64,000 nucleotides of DNA from Azohydromonas aeria (lineage in GTDB: Bacteria; Pseudomonadota; Gammaproteobacteria; Burkholderiales; Burkholderiaceae_C), in assembly GCF_009760915.1 (NCBI RefSeq), contig NZ_VIDQ01000037.1, forward strand, positions 1 through 64,000, given 5' to 3'. The notes beneath the pieces were generated by a model, which ran no database searches, had not been told where the DNA came from, and worked only from the letters and a program-made list of their open reading frames with translations. The position numbers were made by a program, and so were the translations under genes. This document shows, piece after piece, positions 1-8,404 of the stretch (its first letter is position 1; every line of letters begins with the position of its first letter).

Positions 1-87
1 CGAGGCGTCCAGGGCAGCGCGCCACGACGGGTCGTCGCTGCTGCCGGGATCGGGGCGTGCGGGTGAAGCGGCTGGAGGGGGAGTCAT
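1..87 (-). CDS. possible 5' end of a gene running off the left edge
   Basis: An ATG on the minus strand at 87 opens a frame that stays open to the window edge (29 codons, Pro/Ala/Asp-rich start). It lies downstream of, and in the same direction as, the RTX protein gene, the position where a type I secretion ABC transporter gene is often found. That identity is an inference from position only: no domain is visible in 29 residues and the ribosome-binding site is weak. Confidence 0.35.
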   Translation of the reverse strand, partial: MTPPPAASPARPDPGSSDDPSWRAALDAS

Positions 88-264
88 GGCGCGCACCAAG
101 GACCGGGCCGCCGGCGCATGCCGGCGGCGTCAGGCCCGTGGGTACGCACAAGCACCCGCGGCGGATGCGGTGCCGGGCAACGAGAGTGCAACCCCGTGTA
201 TCACGGGCGGGCGCACGGGCGGGGCCGCGACGGGCCGCCCATGGCACGGGCATGTGTGGGACAA

Positions 265-290
265 GAAAAAGCCCCGCCGAAGCGGGGCTG
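265..290 (-). terminator. Rho-independent terminator of the RTX gene
   Basis: Read on the minus strand, an 8-bp perfect GC stem (AGCCCCGC/GCGGGGCT, loop TTCG) is followed directly by TTTTTCTTGT. It begins 46 bp after the RTX stop codon. This is a textbook intrinsic terminator, so the RTX gene is probably transcribed separately from whatever lies to its left. The rest of 88-335 shows nothing I recognise. Confidence 0.85.
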
Positions 291-335
291 GCAGGCCCGG
301 CGCGGCGTGGCGCCGGGAAAGGGAAGGCGGATCGC

Positions 336-3239
336 TCAGAACAGCACGATGCCGGCGTTGGTCAGCGCCGGGTGCGTCGTGGTGCCCAGCACGGCGAACT
401 GGACGGCCTGGCTGTTCGAGCCGGAGCCGTCGGCGTCGAAATAGAGCGCACCGGACGTGGTGTCGTAGATGAAGCGCTGCGAGGCGTTCAGCGCCTGGGT
501 CAAACCCGCGCCGGAGACGAAAGCCGAGGCGGCCAGCGTGCCGGTGACGCCGGAAAGGCTGCCCAGCCCGGCCTGGCTCACGTGAATGACGTCCTGCCCG
601 GCGGTGAAGTCGGTGATCGTGTCCACGCCGTTGAGGCTGGCGCGGGAGGCCACTTCGTAGAACTGGAAGTAGTCGCTGCCCGTGCCGCCGGTGAGCTTGT
701 CGTTGCCGAAGCCGCCCACCAGCGTGTCGTTGCCGCCGCCGCCGGAGAGCACGTTGCTGCCCGCATTGCCGACGATCAGGTTGTTCAGCGCGTTGCCGGT
801 ACCAGAGAAGTTCGCCGTCCCGACGAGCGTGAGGTTCTCGAAGTAGTTGCCCAGGGTCCAGCCGGACCGGGCGATGACCTGGTCGATGCCGCCCGCATCC
901 GTGGCGTCGGTGCTGCTCACGGCCTCGCTGATCACGTCGCTGGAGATGTCGACGATGTAGACGTCGTTGCCCGCGCCGCCGAACATCGTGTCCCGCCCGG
1001 CGCCGCCATCGAGCGTGTTGGCGCCGGCGTTGCCGTTGATAAGGTTGTCCAGGGCATTGCCCGCACCGTAAGCGGCGCTGCCGGTGAGCGTGAGGCGTTC
1101 CACATAGGTGCCCAGCTTGAAGTTCACCGAGCTGGTCACTTGGTCGATGCCGCCCGCATCGCCCGTGTCCGTGTCGCTGCGCTGCTCGCTGACCACGTCA
1201 TCCACGTTGTCCACGAAGTAGAGGTCGTCGCCGCTGCCGCCGAACATCGTGTCCACGCCGCCGCCGCCGTCGAGCGTGTCGTTGCCTGCGTTGCCCTGGA
1301 GCAGGTTGGCGCTGCCGTTGCCGATGAGTTCGTTGTTCAGCGCGTTGCCGGTGCCCACGATGGCGGAGCCGGTGAGCGTCAGGTTCTCGAAGCGGTCGCC
1401 CAGTGTCCAGGACACCGAGGACACGACCCGGTCGGTGCCGCCGGCGTCGCCGGCGTCGGTGCTGCTGATGTCCTCGCTGATCACGTCGCCGAGGCTGTCG
1501 ACGGTGTAGGTGTCGTTGCCCGCGCCGCCGAACATCGTGTCGGCGCCGGCACCGCCGTTGAGCGCGTTGGCGCCCGCGTTGCCGATGAGCAGGTTGTTGA
1601 GCGCGTTGCCGGTGCCGTTGATGGCGGCGCTGCCGGTGAGCGTCAGGTTCTCGACGAAGCTGCCCAGGGTGTAGCTGACGGAGGCGAACACCCGGTCGGA
1701 GCCGCCGGCGTCGATGCTGCCGTTGAGGACGGTGGCCTCGCTGACCACGTCGAGGCTGCTGTCGACGGTGTAGCTGTCGTCGCCCGCGCCGCCGACCATG
1801 GTGTCGTTGCCCAGGCCGCCGTCGATCGTGTCGTTGCCCAGGCCGCCGCTGAGCGAGTTGTTGCCGGTGTTGCCGGTGAGCGAGTTGTTGAGCGCGTTGC
1901 CGGTGCCGTTGACGTTGCCGGCGCCGACGAGGATCAGGTTCTCGAGATAGTTGCCCAGCGTGTAGGCGACGGTAGCTCTGACCGTGTCGTTGCCGCCGGC
2001 ATCGGCGGTGTTGACGGCGCTGACGGCCTCGCTGACCACGTCAGCCGTGCTGTCGACGATGTAGAGGTCGTTGCCCGCACCGCCGTACATCGTGTCGTTG
2101 CCGAGGCCGCCGTCGAGCGTGTTGTCGCCGTCGTTGCCGGTGAGCAGGTTGGCCACCGCGTTGCCGGTGGCGCTGAGGTTGGCGCTGCCGAGGAGCGTGA
2201 GGTTCTCGAAGAAGTTGCCCAGGGTCCAGGAGACGCTGGATTGCACCGTGTCGGTGCCACCGGCGTTGATCGTGCCGCCCAACACCGTGGCCTCGCTGAC
2301 CACGTCCAGGGCGCTGTCAACGACGTAGGTGTCGTTGCCGGCGCCGCCCTCCATCGTGTCGTTGCCGGTGCCGCCATCGAGCGTGTTGGCGTTGCCGTTG
2401 CCGACGAGCGCGTTGTTCAGCGCGTTGCCGGTGGCGGTGAGGGCGGCGGCCGCGCTGGCAGCGAGCGTCAGGTTCTCGAAGTAGCTGCCCAGGGTCCAGT
2501 TGACGCTGGAAACCACCGTGTCGATGCCGCCGGCGTCGGCGGCGCCGGCGACGGTGCTGATGCCTTCGCTGGCCACGTCGCTGACGCTGTCAACGACGTA
2601 CCGGTCGTCGCCCGCGCCGCCGTACATCGTGTCGTTGCCGGAGCCGCCGTCGAGCGTGTCGTTGCCCGCTTCGCCGTAGATGGTGTCGTTGCCCGCACCG
2701 CCGCTGAGCGAGTTGTTGCCCGCGTTGCCGGTGAGCACGTTGTTCAGCGCGTTGCCGGTGCCGCTGATGTTGGGGTTGGCGACGGGGACGCTGTTGAAGC
2801 TGTCGAGAAGCGTCAGGTTCTCGAGGTAGTTGCCCAGCGTCCAGCTGACGGTGGAGTACACCATGTCGGTGCCGCCGGCGTCGGCGCTGCCGGTGACGGT
2901 GGAGTTGCCTTCGCTGACCACGTCGAAGCCGCTGTCGACGTAGTACACGTCGTTGCCGGCGCCGCCGTACATCGTGTCGTTGCCCGCGCCGCCAATGAGC
3001 GTGTCGTTGCCGCCGCTGCCGTTGAGGCCGACGGTGCTGGCGCCGGAGACGGTGGCATCACCGAAGATCACGTCGTTGCCGTCGCCGCCCAGCATGCTGT
3101 CGTTGCCGGCATAGCCGCTGAGCGTGTCGGCGAAGGTCGAGCCCGTGACGGTGTCCGTGCCGCCCAGGGTGGTGACGTAGCTGGCCGTCAAGAACATGTT
3201 GACGCCGTTCGGACTGCCGTTGAAGTTCAGAATCGCCAT
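336..3239 (-). CDS. RTX/hemolysin-type calcium-binding repeat protein
   Basis: A 967-aa protein made almost wholly of glycine/aspartate nonapeptide repeats of the GGxGNDT type, which bind Ca2+ and fold as a parallel beta-roll outside the cell. The repeats are arranged in about eight longer units, each with GNDTxxGGAGND blocks, then a Y-x-VD...DV(V/I)SE segment, then a W-T-L-G...ENLTL segment. The last ~150 residues (GSDYFQF, DTITDF, GQDVI) look like the C-terminal region of proteins exported by type I secretion; there is no Sec signal peptide. No catalytic domain is visible, so it may be structural or adhesive. The start at 3239 follows a GGGAAGAGG-like ribosome-binding site. Its repetitive codon usage creates a long spurious antisense frame. 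Confidence 0.9.
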   Translation of the reverse strand: MAILNFNGSPNGVNMFLTASYVTTLGGTDTVTGSTFADTLSGYAGNDSMLGGDGNDVIFGDATVSGASTVGLNGSGGNDTLIGGAGNDTMYGGAGNDVYYVDSGFDVVSEGNSTVTGSADAGGTDMVYSTVSWTLGNYLENLTLLDSFNSVPVANPNISGTGNALNNVLTGNAGNNSLSGGAGNDTIYGEAGNDTLDGGSGNDTMYGGAGDDRYVVDSVSDVASEGISTVAGAADAGGIDTVVSSVNWTLGSYFENLTLAASAAAALTATGNALNNALVGNGNANTLDGGTGNDTMEGGAGNDTYVVDSALDVVSEATVLGGTINAGGTDTVQSSVSWTLGNFFENLTLLGSANLSATGNAVANLLTGNDGDNTLDGGLGNDTMYGGAGNDLYIVDSTADVVSEAVSAVNTADAGGNDTVRATVAYTLGNYLENLILVGAGNVNGTGNALNNSLTGNTGNNSLSGGLGNDTIDGGLGNDTMVGGAGDDSYTVDSSLDVVSEATVLNGSIDAGGSDRVFASVSYTLGSFVENLTLTGSAAINGTGNALNNLLIGNAGANALNGGAGADTMFGGAGNDTYTVDSLGDVISEDISSTDAGDAGGTDRVVSSVSWTLGDRFENLTLTGSAIVGTGNALNNELIGNGSANLLQGNAGNDTLDGGGGVDTMFGGSGDDLYFVDNVDDVVSEQRSDTDTGDAGGIDQVTSSVNFKLGTYVERLTLTGSAAYGAGNALDNLINGNAGANTLDGGAGRDTMFGGAGNDVYIVDISSDVISEAVSSTDATDAGGIDQVIARSGWTLGNYFENLTLVGTANFSGTGNALNNLIVGNAGSNVLSGGGGNDTLVGGFGNDKLTGGTGSDYFQFYEVASRASLNGVDTITDFTAGQDVIHVSQAGLGSLSGVTGTLAASAFVSGAGLTQALNASQRFIYDTTSGALYFDADGSGSNSQAVQFAVLGTTTHPALTNAGIVLF

Positions 3240-3628
3240 GCCTCTTCCCTCGAACCGTAAGTTTGTTGTTGCTCTTGCGGAACGACCCGACTTCAGCAGT
3301 CACCGCTTGCCCAGACCCTAACTGCATGAGTCTGTAATAAAATGAATCATGCCTGATATGGCTATCGGCCACCTTGCAGTCATCGAAAAAATTTGCCGAT
3401 CCGGCCTTAACGCGGCATCCCAGCAACAGTTGTAAGCGCGGCCAGCCGGACGAAGGCGGGGCGGGAGCCCGTGGCGGCGGTGCCGCGGCATGGCGCGCCC
3501 GCCGCGCGCCATCGCGCCGGGCCAGCCCGGGCACGGACGGCTGCAGGCGCCACTGCCGGCAGGATCTGCCCGGGGCGCATGCCACAATATTGCGTACGCT
3601 CCAGTATGACCTTGATTATTCGCTGAAT
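3240..3628. promoter_or_regulatory. divergent intergenic region between RTX and phosphatase-like genes
   Basis: 389 bp between two divergent starts. It includes two AT-richer blocks, about 3325-3385 and 3585-3630, that stand out from the GC-rich surroundings and probably hold the promoters for the RTX gene (minus) and the phosphatase-like gene (plus). I could not pick out convincing -35/-10 pairs. An upstream in-frame extension of the plus-strand gene crosses this region but shows no conserved domain. Confidence 0.4.
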
Positions 3629-4261
3629 ATGGCGCACATGCCCGTCAAAAAATACCGAGAAGAGGGCGGCGCCGCCGAGAGGCTGAAGATCCTGGTGCAG
3701 CAAAACTTCGGCGGATTTCGCGGCCTGCGGCGCCTGCTGCTGACCTACACCGACCATCTGCTGGGCACCACCCTGAAATTCACCCGGCCGCAGCTCTCGG
3801 GCGTGGACCGGCTGGTATTCGTCTGCCTGGCCAATCTGCAGCGCAGCGCCTTCGCCCAGGCGGTGGCACGGCAGGCGGGCTTGCCCGCGGCCTCCTTCGG
3901 GCTGAATGCGGACGACGACGGCACCGTGCCGCCCCTGGCCGAGCGCATCGCCGCCGAGTTGGGCTGTCCGATCCAGGGACACCGGCCGACGCATCTCGCC
4001 GCCTTTGAGCCGCACGCCGGCGACCTCTACCTGGTGATGGAACTGCGCCACGCCCACCACCTGCTGGGCCAGGGCTTCCCGCCGCAGCGCATCGCCCTGC
4101 TGGGGCACTGGTCGCGCCCACGGCGGCTGCACCTGCACGACCCCTTCACCGCGCATGAGGATTACATGCGCACCTGTTTCACGCTCATCGGCTCGGCCGT
4201 GCTCAACGTCGCGCGCGAATTGCGGGAGCACAACCCGGGCCGGCCGGACGGGCGGCGCTAG
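3629..4261 (+). CDS. low-molecular-weight protein tyrosine phosphatase-like protein
   Basis: 210 aa from the ATG at 3629; the frame extends further upstream but only this part resembles a protein family. The P-loop VCLANLQRSA (Cys66, Arg72, Ser73) matches the C-x5-R-S signature of low-molecular-weight tyrosine phosphatases, with Gln in place of the usual second Cys. A later HDPF segment matches the family's catalytic Asp-Pro loop, so activity looks possible. The ~55-residue N-terminal part before the phosphatase fold is not typical of the family. The product is cytoplasmic and its substrate is unknown. The 3' end overlaps the convergent small secreted-protein gene by 4 bp. A second ATG at 3638 is an alternative start. 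Confidence 0.7.
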   Translation: MAHMPVKKYREEGGAAERLKILVQQNFGGFRGLRRLLLTYTDHLLGTTLKFTRPQLSGVDRLVFVCLANLQRSAFAQAVARQAGLPAASFGLNADDDGTVPPLAERIAAELGCPIQGHRPTHLAAFEPHAGDLYLVMELRHAHHLLGQGFPPQRIALLGHWSRPRRLHLHDPFTAHEDYMRTCFTLIGSAVLNVARELREHNPGRPDGRR

Positions 4262-4737
4262 GAGCCCGGACGGTCCAGCTCCCAACGCCAGCCCGGGCCG
4301 GCGGCGGGAACGATGCGCAGGTCGTGATAGCGCCCGCCGCCGAACTGCAGCACCGTCTCGCTGAAGCTCGATCCGCGCCCGGAAGCCGACCAGCCGTCCG
4401 GCGCCGCGGTCTGGCCGGCATGGCGCAGCCCCAGCACGTGCGGCCCGGGGGGCAGGCGCAGCAGCAGGTTCTCACCATCGCGGATCTCGGCCACCTCACG
4501 GCCGTCGAGCGTCAGCAGGGTCGGCATGGCCCGCCCCCGCGCCCGGGCCTCGCGAATGACGTGCAAGGTGGCCACCGGCTCGTTGGACGCCAGCGCCGGC
4601 ATCCAGCGGATGCGCTCCACCGGCACGGGCCGGCTGCTCACCTCGACGGCGGCATGCCGGGTGGCGACCGACTGGAACAGCAGCACCGGAATGGCCACCG
4701 ACAGCAACTGCATCAGCGTGGCGTGAAAGGCCTTCAT
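4258..4737 (-). CDS. small secreted protein of unknown function
   Basis: 159 aa with an N-terminal hydrophobic stretch of about 20 residues (LLSVAIPVLLFQSVA) that looks like a signal peptide or signal anchor. The rest is a compact beta-rich domain with a LPPGPHVLGLRH segment reminiscent of carbohydrate-binding or PEGA-like folds, but I cannot assign a family. It converges on the phosphatase-like gene. The gene stands alone, with a 279-bp AT-richer spacer upstream that should contain its promoter. Confidence 0.6.
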   Translation of the reverse strand: MKAFHATLMQLLSVAIPVLLFQSVATRHAAVEVSSRPVPVERIRWMPALASNEPVATLHVIREARARGRAMPTLLTLDGREVAEIRDGENLLLRLPPGPHVLGLRHAGQTAAPDGWSASGRGSSFSETVLQFGGGRYHDLRIVPAAGPGWRWELDRPGS

Positions 4738-5016
4738 TTCCGTGGGCAGACCTGAAAAGCTGGCAATTCATCGGCACAGGGCACTCCCGGAGAAACCGGG
4801 GCAATACCTTGCAAAAATCTTTCAAGCGGCTTGCGAATACCTTGCAGCATTCGAAATACCCTCAATCAAGATCGACGAATATTGTTGGCAGCTTTCGGGC
4901 CAAGCACGAGAAACCTCGGCCGAAATACGTGAGAATTTTCACGCCCGCATGTCCGGCCGCATGGGAACATGGTTTGGCTGGCGGGCCAAACGGTGTAAAT
5001 CGTTGTTTCGAAAGTT
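4738..5016. other. AT-richer intergenic spacer with a hairpin at 4972-4991
   Basis: The 279-bp spacer is visibly less GC-rich than its neighbours. It should contain the promoter of the small secreted-protein gene (minus strand). A perfect 7-bp stem (GTTTGGC/GCCAAAC, loop TGGCGG) sits at 4972-4991, 26 bp past the mfnB stop in the direction of transcription. It lacks a T-run, so it is a weak candidate for the end of the C1-carrier operon. Confidence 0.35.
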
Positions 5017-5811
5017 TTACCGAAACTCGGCCGCCAGGGTGGCGACGCGCTGCGGATCGAGCGCCGAGCCGCGCCCGTCGGCGCACGCCGCGCCGCGAAA
5101 GCCCGCGATGTCCGGCGCGAGCTCGCGCACCAGGGGAATGTGCGCGAGGCGCAACGACCCGGCGACGCCGGCGAGCTTGCCGGCGCCGCGCACGCGGCCG
5201 ATGAAATGGCGCAGCGCCACGGCGTCGAGCACGTCGGGCAGGCTGCCCGCGCGCTTGTCGGCGGTGTCGAGCATGAGCGCGGGAAACCGCAGCCAGCACG
5301 CCAGCGCCAGCAGCGCCTCGTCCAGCCCCTCGTCGGCGAAGAACACCGGCACCACGGCGGCCGGGCTGCCCGCCAGCGCCGCCAGCAGCGCCGTGGTGCC
5401 GTCACCGCGCGCGATGCCGACCTTGACCAGGTCCACGCCGCAGGCGGCCGTGGCGCGCACGCGCTCGAGCAGCGCCTCGCGCGCGGCACCGGCCGGAAAG
5501 TCGCCCACCGTGGCGCTGACCGGCTGCGCATGCCCGGCCGCGCGCAGTGCCTGCACCACCTCGTGCACCACGTGCAGCGGCACGGCGCCCAGCGCGCCCG
5601 CGTCGGGCTCCTTCAGGTCGATCAGGTCCGCGCCCGCGGCGGCCGCGGCCAGCGCCTCGCGCACGTCGCGCACGCTCACCAGCAGCCGCGCGCCACCCCG
5701 GGCGCCGGCATTTCGCGCCAGCCGTGCCGCCACGGCCTCGGCCCGCGGCGGTTGCGCGGGCGCGGCGCCGTCGCCGCCCCGCTCCAGGCCCACGCCCGTG
5801 TCCAGCGTCAT
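5017..5811 (-). CDS. mfnB: (5-formylfuran-3-yl)methyl phosphate synthase (methanofuran biosynthesis)
   Basis: 264 aa of the DUF556/MfnB family, a TIM-barrel enzyme that condenses two glyceraldehyde-3-phosphate molecules into the furan precursor of methanofuran. Visible family features are LLVSVRDVREA near residue 45, DLIDLKEPDAGALG, the VSATVGDFP segment, DLVKVGIA with its catalytic-type Lys, and a C-terminal DIAGFRGAAC. In methylotrophs methanofuran carries formyl groups in the Fhc reaction. The start at 5811 overlaps the stop of the upstream DUF447 gene by 4 bp, so the two are translationally coupled. It is the last gene of the minus-strand run that starts with the sigma-54 activator. Confidence 0.88.
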   Translation of the reverse strand: MTLDTGVGLERGGDGAAPAQPPRAEAVAARLARNAGARGGARLLVSVRDVREALAAAAAGADLIDLKEPDAGALGAVPLHVVHEVVQALRAAGHAQPVSATVGDFPAGAAREALLERVRATAACGVDLVKVGIARGDGTTALLAALAGSPAAVVPVFFADEGLDEALLALACWLRFPALMLDTADKRAGSLPDVLDAVALRHFIGRVRGAGKLAGVAGSLRLAHIPLVRELAPDIAGFRGAACADGRGSALDPQRVATLAAEFR

Positions 5812-6383
5812 GCCACCTCCCAGGCCCGGTGGTCGGCCACCGCCATGCGCAGCCAGTCCCAGGCCTCGTGCTCCTCGGGCCCGGCGGTCTTGTCGATGGC
5901 GATCTGCAAATAGCGCATCTCGCCCTCGACCTTCTCGCGCGGCAGCAGGTGCAACCGGCTCACCAGCACCGAGCCCTCGACCACCGCGGCCTGCGCGCGG
6001 TTGAAGCCCATGAACTCGCCGTGCGATTCCTCGTGCACGCGCACCATGCGCAGCGACGGGCGCTGCGGGTCGTCCTGGGTGTGCAGCAGGCGCAGCTCCA
6101 GGTGGCGCAGCGCGCACTCCAGCCGCACGCCGCGCACCACGCGCGCCGGCAGCACGGGCCAATTCCGCCGCCCGGTGACGCAGCCGGCGATCACGCGCGT
6201 GTCCACCACCACGTTGAGCACCGCGCAGCCCGTGCCCAGCAGGTTCATCAGCGTCGTGGACGGCTTGAAGGGCATCAGCACCACCTCGTTGCCGCGGTAG
6301 CGCACGCCCAGCGGCGCGTGGTGCGGCTGGCCGTCCGGCGACAGCGTGCTCACCACCACCTCGAAGATCTGGTCGTTGGTCAT
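5808..6383 (-). CDS. DUF447 family protein of the H4MPT/methanofuran cluster
   Basis: 191 aa. The N-terminal IFEVVVSTLSPDGQPHHAPLG and the internal LLGTGCAVLNVVVD segment match DUF447, a family of flavin-reductase/split-barrel-like proteins found in methanogens and in H4MPT-using methylotrophs. The biochemical role is not established. Gene context (4-bp overlaps with both neighbours, next to mfnB and a dihydropteroate-synthase-like gene) argues for a step in making or maintaining the C1 carrier cofactors. The start is the ATG at 6383, which overlaps the stop of the preceding gene. Confidence 0.78.
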   Translation of the reverse strand: MTNDQIFEVVVSTLSPDGQPHHAPLGVRYRGNEVVLMPFKPSTTLMNLLGTGCAVLNVVVDTRVIAGCVTGRRNWPVLPARVVRGVRLECALRHLELRLLHTQDDPQRPSLRMVRVHEESHGEFMGFNRAQAAVVEGSVLVSRLHLLPREKVEGEMRYLQIAIDKTAGPEEHEAWDWLRMAVADHRAWEVA

Positions 6384-7810
6384 GACTTCCCGTCCTTTTT
6401 TCGCAGCGTGGTGCCCGGCGCGCACCACGTGTCGAGGTTGTCCCTGTTGCGCGCCACGGCGCAGCCCCAGTCCAGGGGCTGATCCTGCACGTAGCGCTTG
6501 CCCAGCTGCCAGGCGACTTCCGCCCGCGCCAGCTCCACGCCCATGTAGAAGGCATGCGCGCCATCGGCTTCGAGCTTCAATCCGGGCCACAGCGCGAAGG
6601 CGTCGCGCTCGACCCGGTGCCCGTCGCGGTTGTAGACGTGGATGCCGTCGCCGGCCACCTGCACCCGGAAGTTCGGGTCGCGCACCCCGGCGGCGTTCTG
6701 CGCGATTTCTTCCGGCGTATCGGGAAAGGGCCGGCGGGCGTGCACGGTCAGCAGCTCGTCGGTGAAGCCCTTGGCCAGGCTGCGCCCGGCGTGCGCGGCG
6801 TGCATCAGGCGCCGCGCCACGTCGGCCTCGCGCACCGCGCGCCGGGCGTGGGCACCGACCTGCGTGGTCAGGATCGCCGAGGCCTGCAGCTCCTCGCACA
6901 GTCCCAGCAGCAGCGCGTTCATGCCGGCGGTGTCGGCGTCGGTCAGCTCGGTGACGTTGCCCACGCCGACCAGGATCTCCACGTCCGGGAAGCGATCCCG
7001 CAGCCGCTGGTAGCGGCACAGCGACTTCAGCAATCCGAAGGGCAGCGGGTCGAGGATGGCGTCGGCCAGGAACGGCCGCCCCTTGGCCCGCATCGCCTCG
7101 ATCGCCTCCGCCAGCGAGGCCTCGTCCTCGGGCGTCCTCGGGATCAGCACCGGCGTGCTCGGCACCTCGTCGGCGATCCACAGCGTGTCGGCATTGAGGC
7201 TGAGCAGGTAGTCGGCGCCGGCGCGCCCGCCGCGCAGCAGCTCGGCGGGGTCCAGCGAATCGACGCTGACCCTGAAGCCCTCGGCTTTCAGGGCCCGGAC
7301 GCCGTCCTCAAGGTGCGGAAAGGGCGTGGCCGGCAGCCCGCCCAGGTCGATCACGTCGGCGCCGTCGGCGGCATAGGCGCGGGCACGCTCCACGATGCCG
7401 GCCACGTCCAGCCGCGGCGCGTCGACGATCTCCGCGAAGATCCTGACCCGGTACTTCGACAGGTCCACGGCCTTGGCCTGGCGGTTGAAGAAGGCGGGCA
7501 GGTCCTTGAGCTCCTCCGGGCCGCGCTGCACCGGGATGCCGTAGTGGGCTTCGAGCGCGGCGACGTCGCCGCGGCAGCGCCCGGGCAGCAGCAGCCGGTC
7601 GGCGCGCCGGGGCGCGCCGCCTTCGGCCTCGGGCTCGGACAGCACCGGCGCGGCGACGCGGCGGCGCACCATGTCGGCGGTCATGAGCCCGGCGACCTGC
7701 AGCCCGATGTCGCGCACTTCCCAGGTGAAGGGCGCGTCCGGCAGGGACGCCAGGACGCGCTGCAGCGCCGGCTGGGCCAGGTGGCCGGTCAGGAAGACGA
7801 TGTGTTCCAT
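6380..7810 (-). CDS. DUF6513/dihydropteroate synthase-like protein
   Basis: 476 aa. An N-terminal ~110-residue domain (EHIVFLTGHLAQPAL...) is followed by a dihydropteroate-synthase-like TIM barrel with DVIDLGG around residue 170, FRVSVDSLDP and an ILVGVGNVTEL segment. Such proteins occur only with archaeal-like C1 genes and are candidates for the pterin-aminobenzoate joining step of H4MPT synthesis, but this is inference from fold and context. The 3' part (AHAFYMGVELARAEVAWQLGKRYVQD) is specific to the methylotroph version. It overlaps the DUF447 gene by 4 bp and the upstream flavoprotein gene by 22 bp. Confidence 0.8.
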   Translation of the reverse strand: MEHIVFLTGHLAQPALQRVLASLPDAPFTWEVRDIGLQVAGLMTADMVRRRVAAPVLSEPEAEGGAPRRADRLLLPGRCRGDVAALEAHYGIPVQRGPEELKDLPAFFNRQAKAVDLSKYRVRIFAEIVDAPRLDVAGIVERARAYAADGADVIDLGGLPATPFPHLEDGVRALKAEGFRVSVDSLDPAELLRGGRAGADYLLSLNADTLWIADEVPSTPVLIPRTPEDEASLAEAIEAMRAKGRPFLADAILDPLPFGLLKSLCRYQRLRDRFPDVEILVGVGNVTELTDADTAGMNALLLGLCEELQASAILTTQVGAHARRAVREADVARRLMHAAHAGRSLAKGFTDELLTVHARRPFPDTPEEIAQNAAGVRDPNFRVQVAGDGIHVYNRDGHRVERDAFALWPGLKLEADGAHAFYMGVELARAEVAWQLGKRYVQDQPLDWGCAVARNRDNLDTWCAPGTTLRKKDGKS

Positions 7811-8397
7811 TCCAGGGACAACTCGCGCAGCCGCCGCGAGAGCTCGGCCTCCAGCTCCGCGGGCGAGCACACCACGCGGCAGTGGTCGATGCCGCGCAGC
7901 CGCTGCACGTTCTCCAGCTCGATGCGGCGCGGATGCAGCGTGACCCACTCGTGCGGCGCCTTGGTGATGACGGTGGGCTCGGTGTCGCACGCGAACACGA
8001 TGCCCGGGATGCCCAGCTTGCCGGCCTGCGCGAACATGTTGGTGGGCAGCGTGTCGGAGATGCCCAGGGCGCACTTGGCCACCGTGTTGCTGGTGGCGGG
8101 CGCAACGATCACGGTGTGGTAGACGTCCGAATAGAGCATCCCGACCGGCACCGAGCTGGCGCTCTTGTCGCGGAACACCTTGAACGTCTTCCTCAACGAC
8201 TCCAATGTAAAGCCGTACTGCGGCAGCACTTCCTCGGCCGCGGCGGAGAGGAACAGGTCCGTCGCCGGCAGCCGCACCGCCAGCGCCATGGCCTCTTCGA
8301 GGTAGTGGCCCGAGCCGGTGACGGCGAAGGCGAAGCGCGAGCGCGGCGGGCCGTCGGGAGCGTCCAGGGCCTGCAGCTCGGCTTCTTCGTGCAGCAC
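7789..8397 (-). CDS. flavoprotein, archaeoflavoprotein AfpA/DmrB-like
   Basis: About 202 aa of the FMN-binding flavoprotein (UbiX/pantothenate-decarboxylase-like) fold. FAFAVTGSGHYLEE near the start is the flavin phosphate loop; VIVAPATSNTVAKCALGISDTLPTN is the family signature. Homologues in methanogens and methylotrophs act as dihydromethanopterin reductase (DmrB) or an archaeoflavoprotein, so reduction of dihydromethanopterin to H4MPT is a plausible role. Start choice: GTG at 8397, right after the activator's stop, with GGAGGA overlapping the stop region but at short spacing. In-frame ATGs at 8472 and 8490 would extend it into the activator gene without adding conserved sequence. Confidence 0.78.
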   Translation of the reverse strand: MLHEEAELQALDAPDGPPRSRFAFAVTGSGHYLEEAMALAVRLPATDLFLSAAAEEVLPQYGFTLESLRKTFKVFRDKSASSVPVGMLYSDVYHTVIVAPATSNTVAKCALGISDTLPTNMFAQAGKLGIPGIVFACDTEPTVITKAPHEWVTLHPRRIELENVQRLRGIDHCRVVCSPAELEAELSRRLRELSLEWNTSSS

Positions 8398-8404
8398 GTC
8401 CTCC

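Noticed and set aside
57..3260. 1067-codon open frame on the plus strand across the RTX gene
   Set aside because: It is the antisense of the RTX repeats; the GC-skewed codons remove stops on the opposite strand. Its Val/Ala/Gly/Glu/Arg-rich sequence has no fold, while the minus strand encodes perfect RTX motifs.
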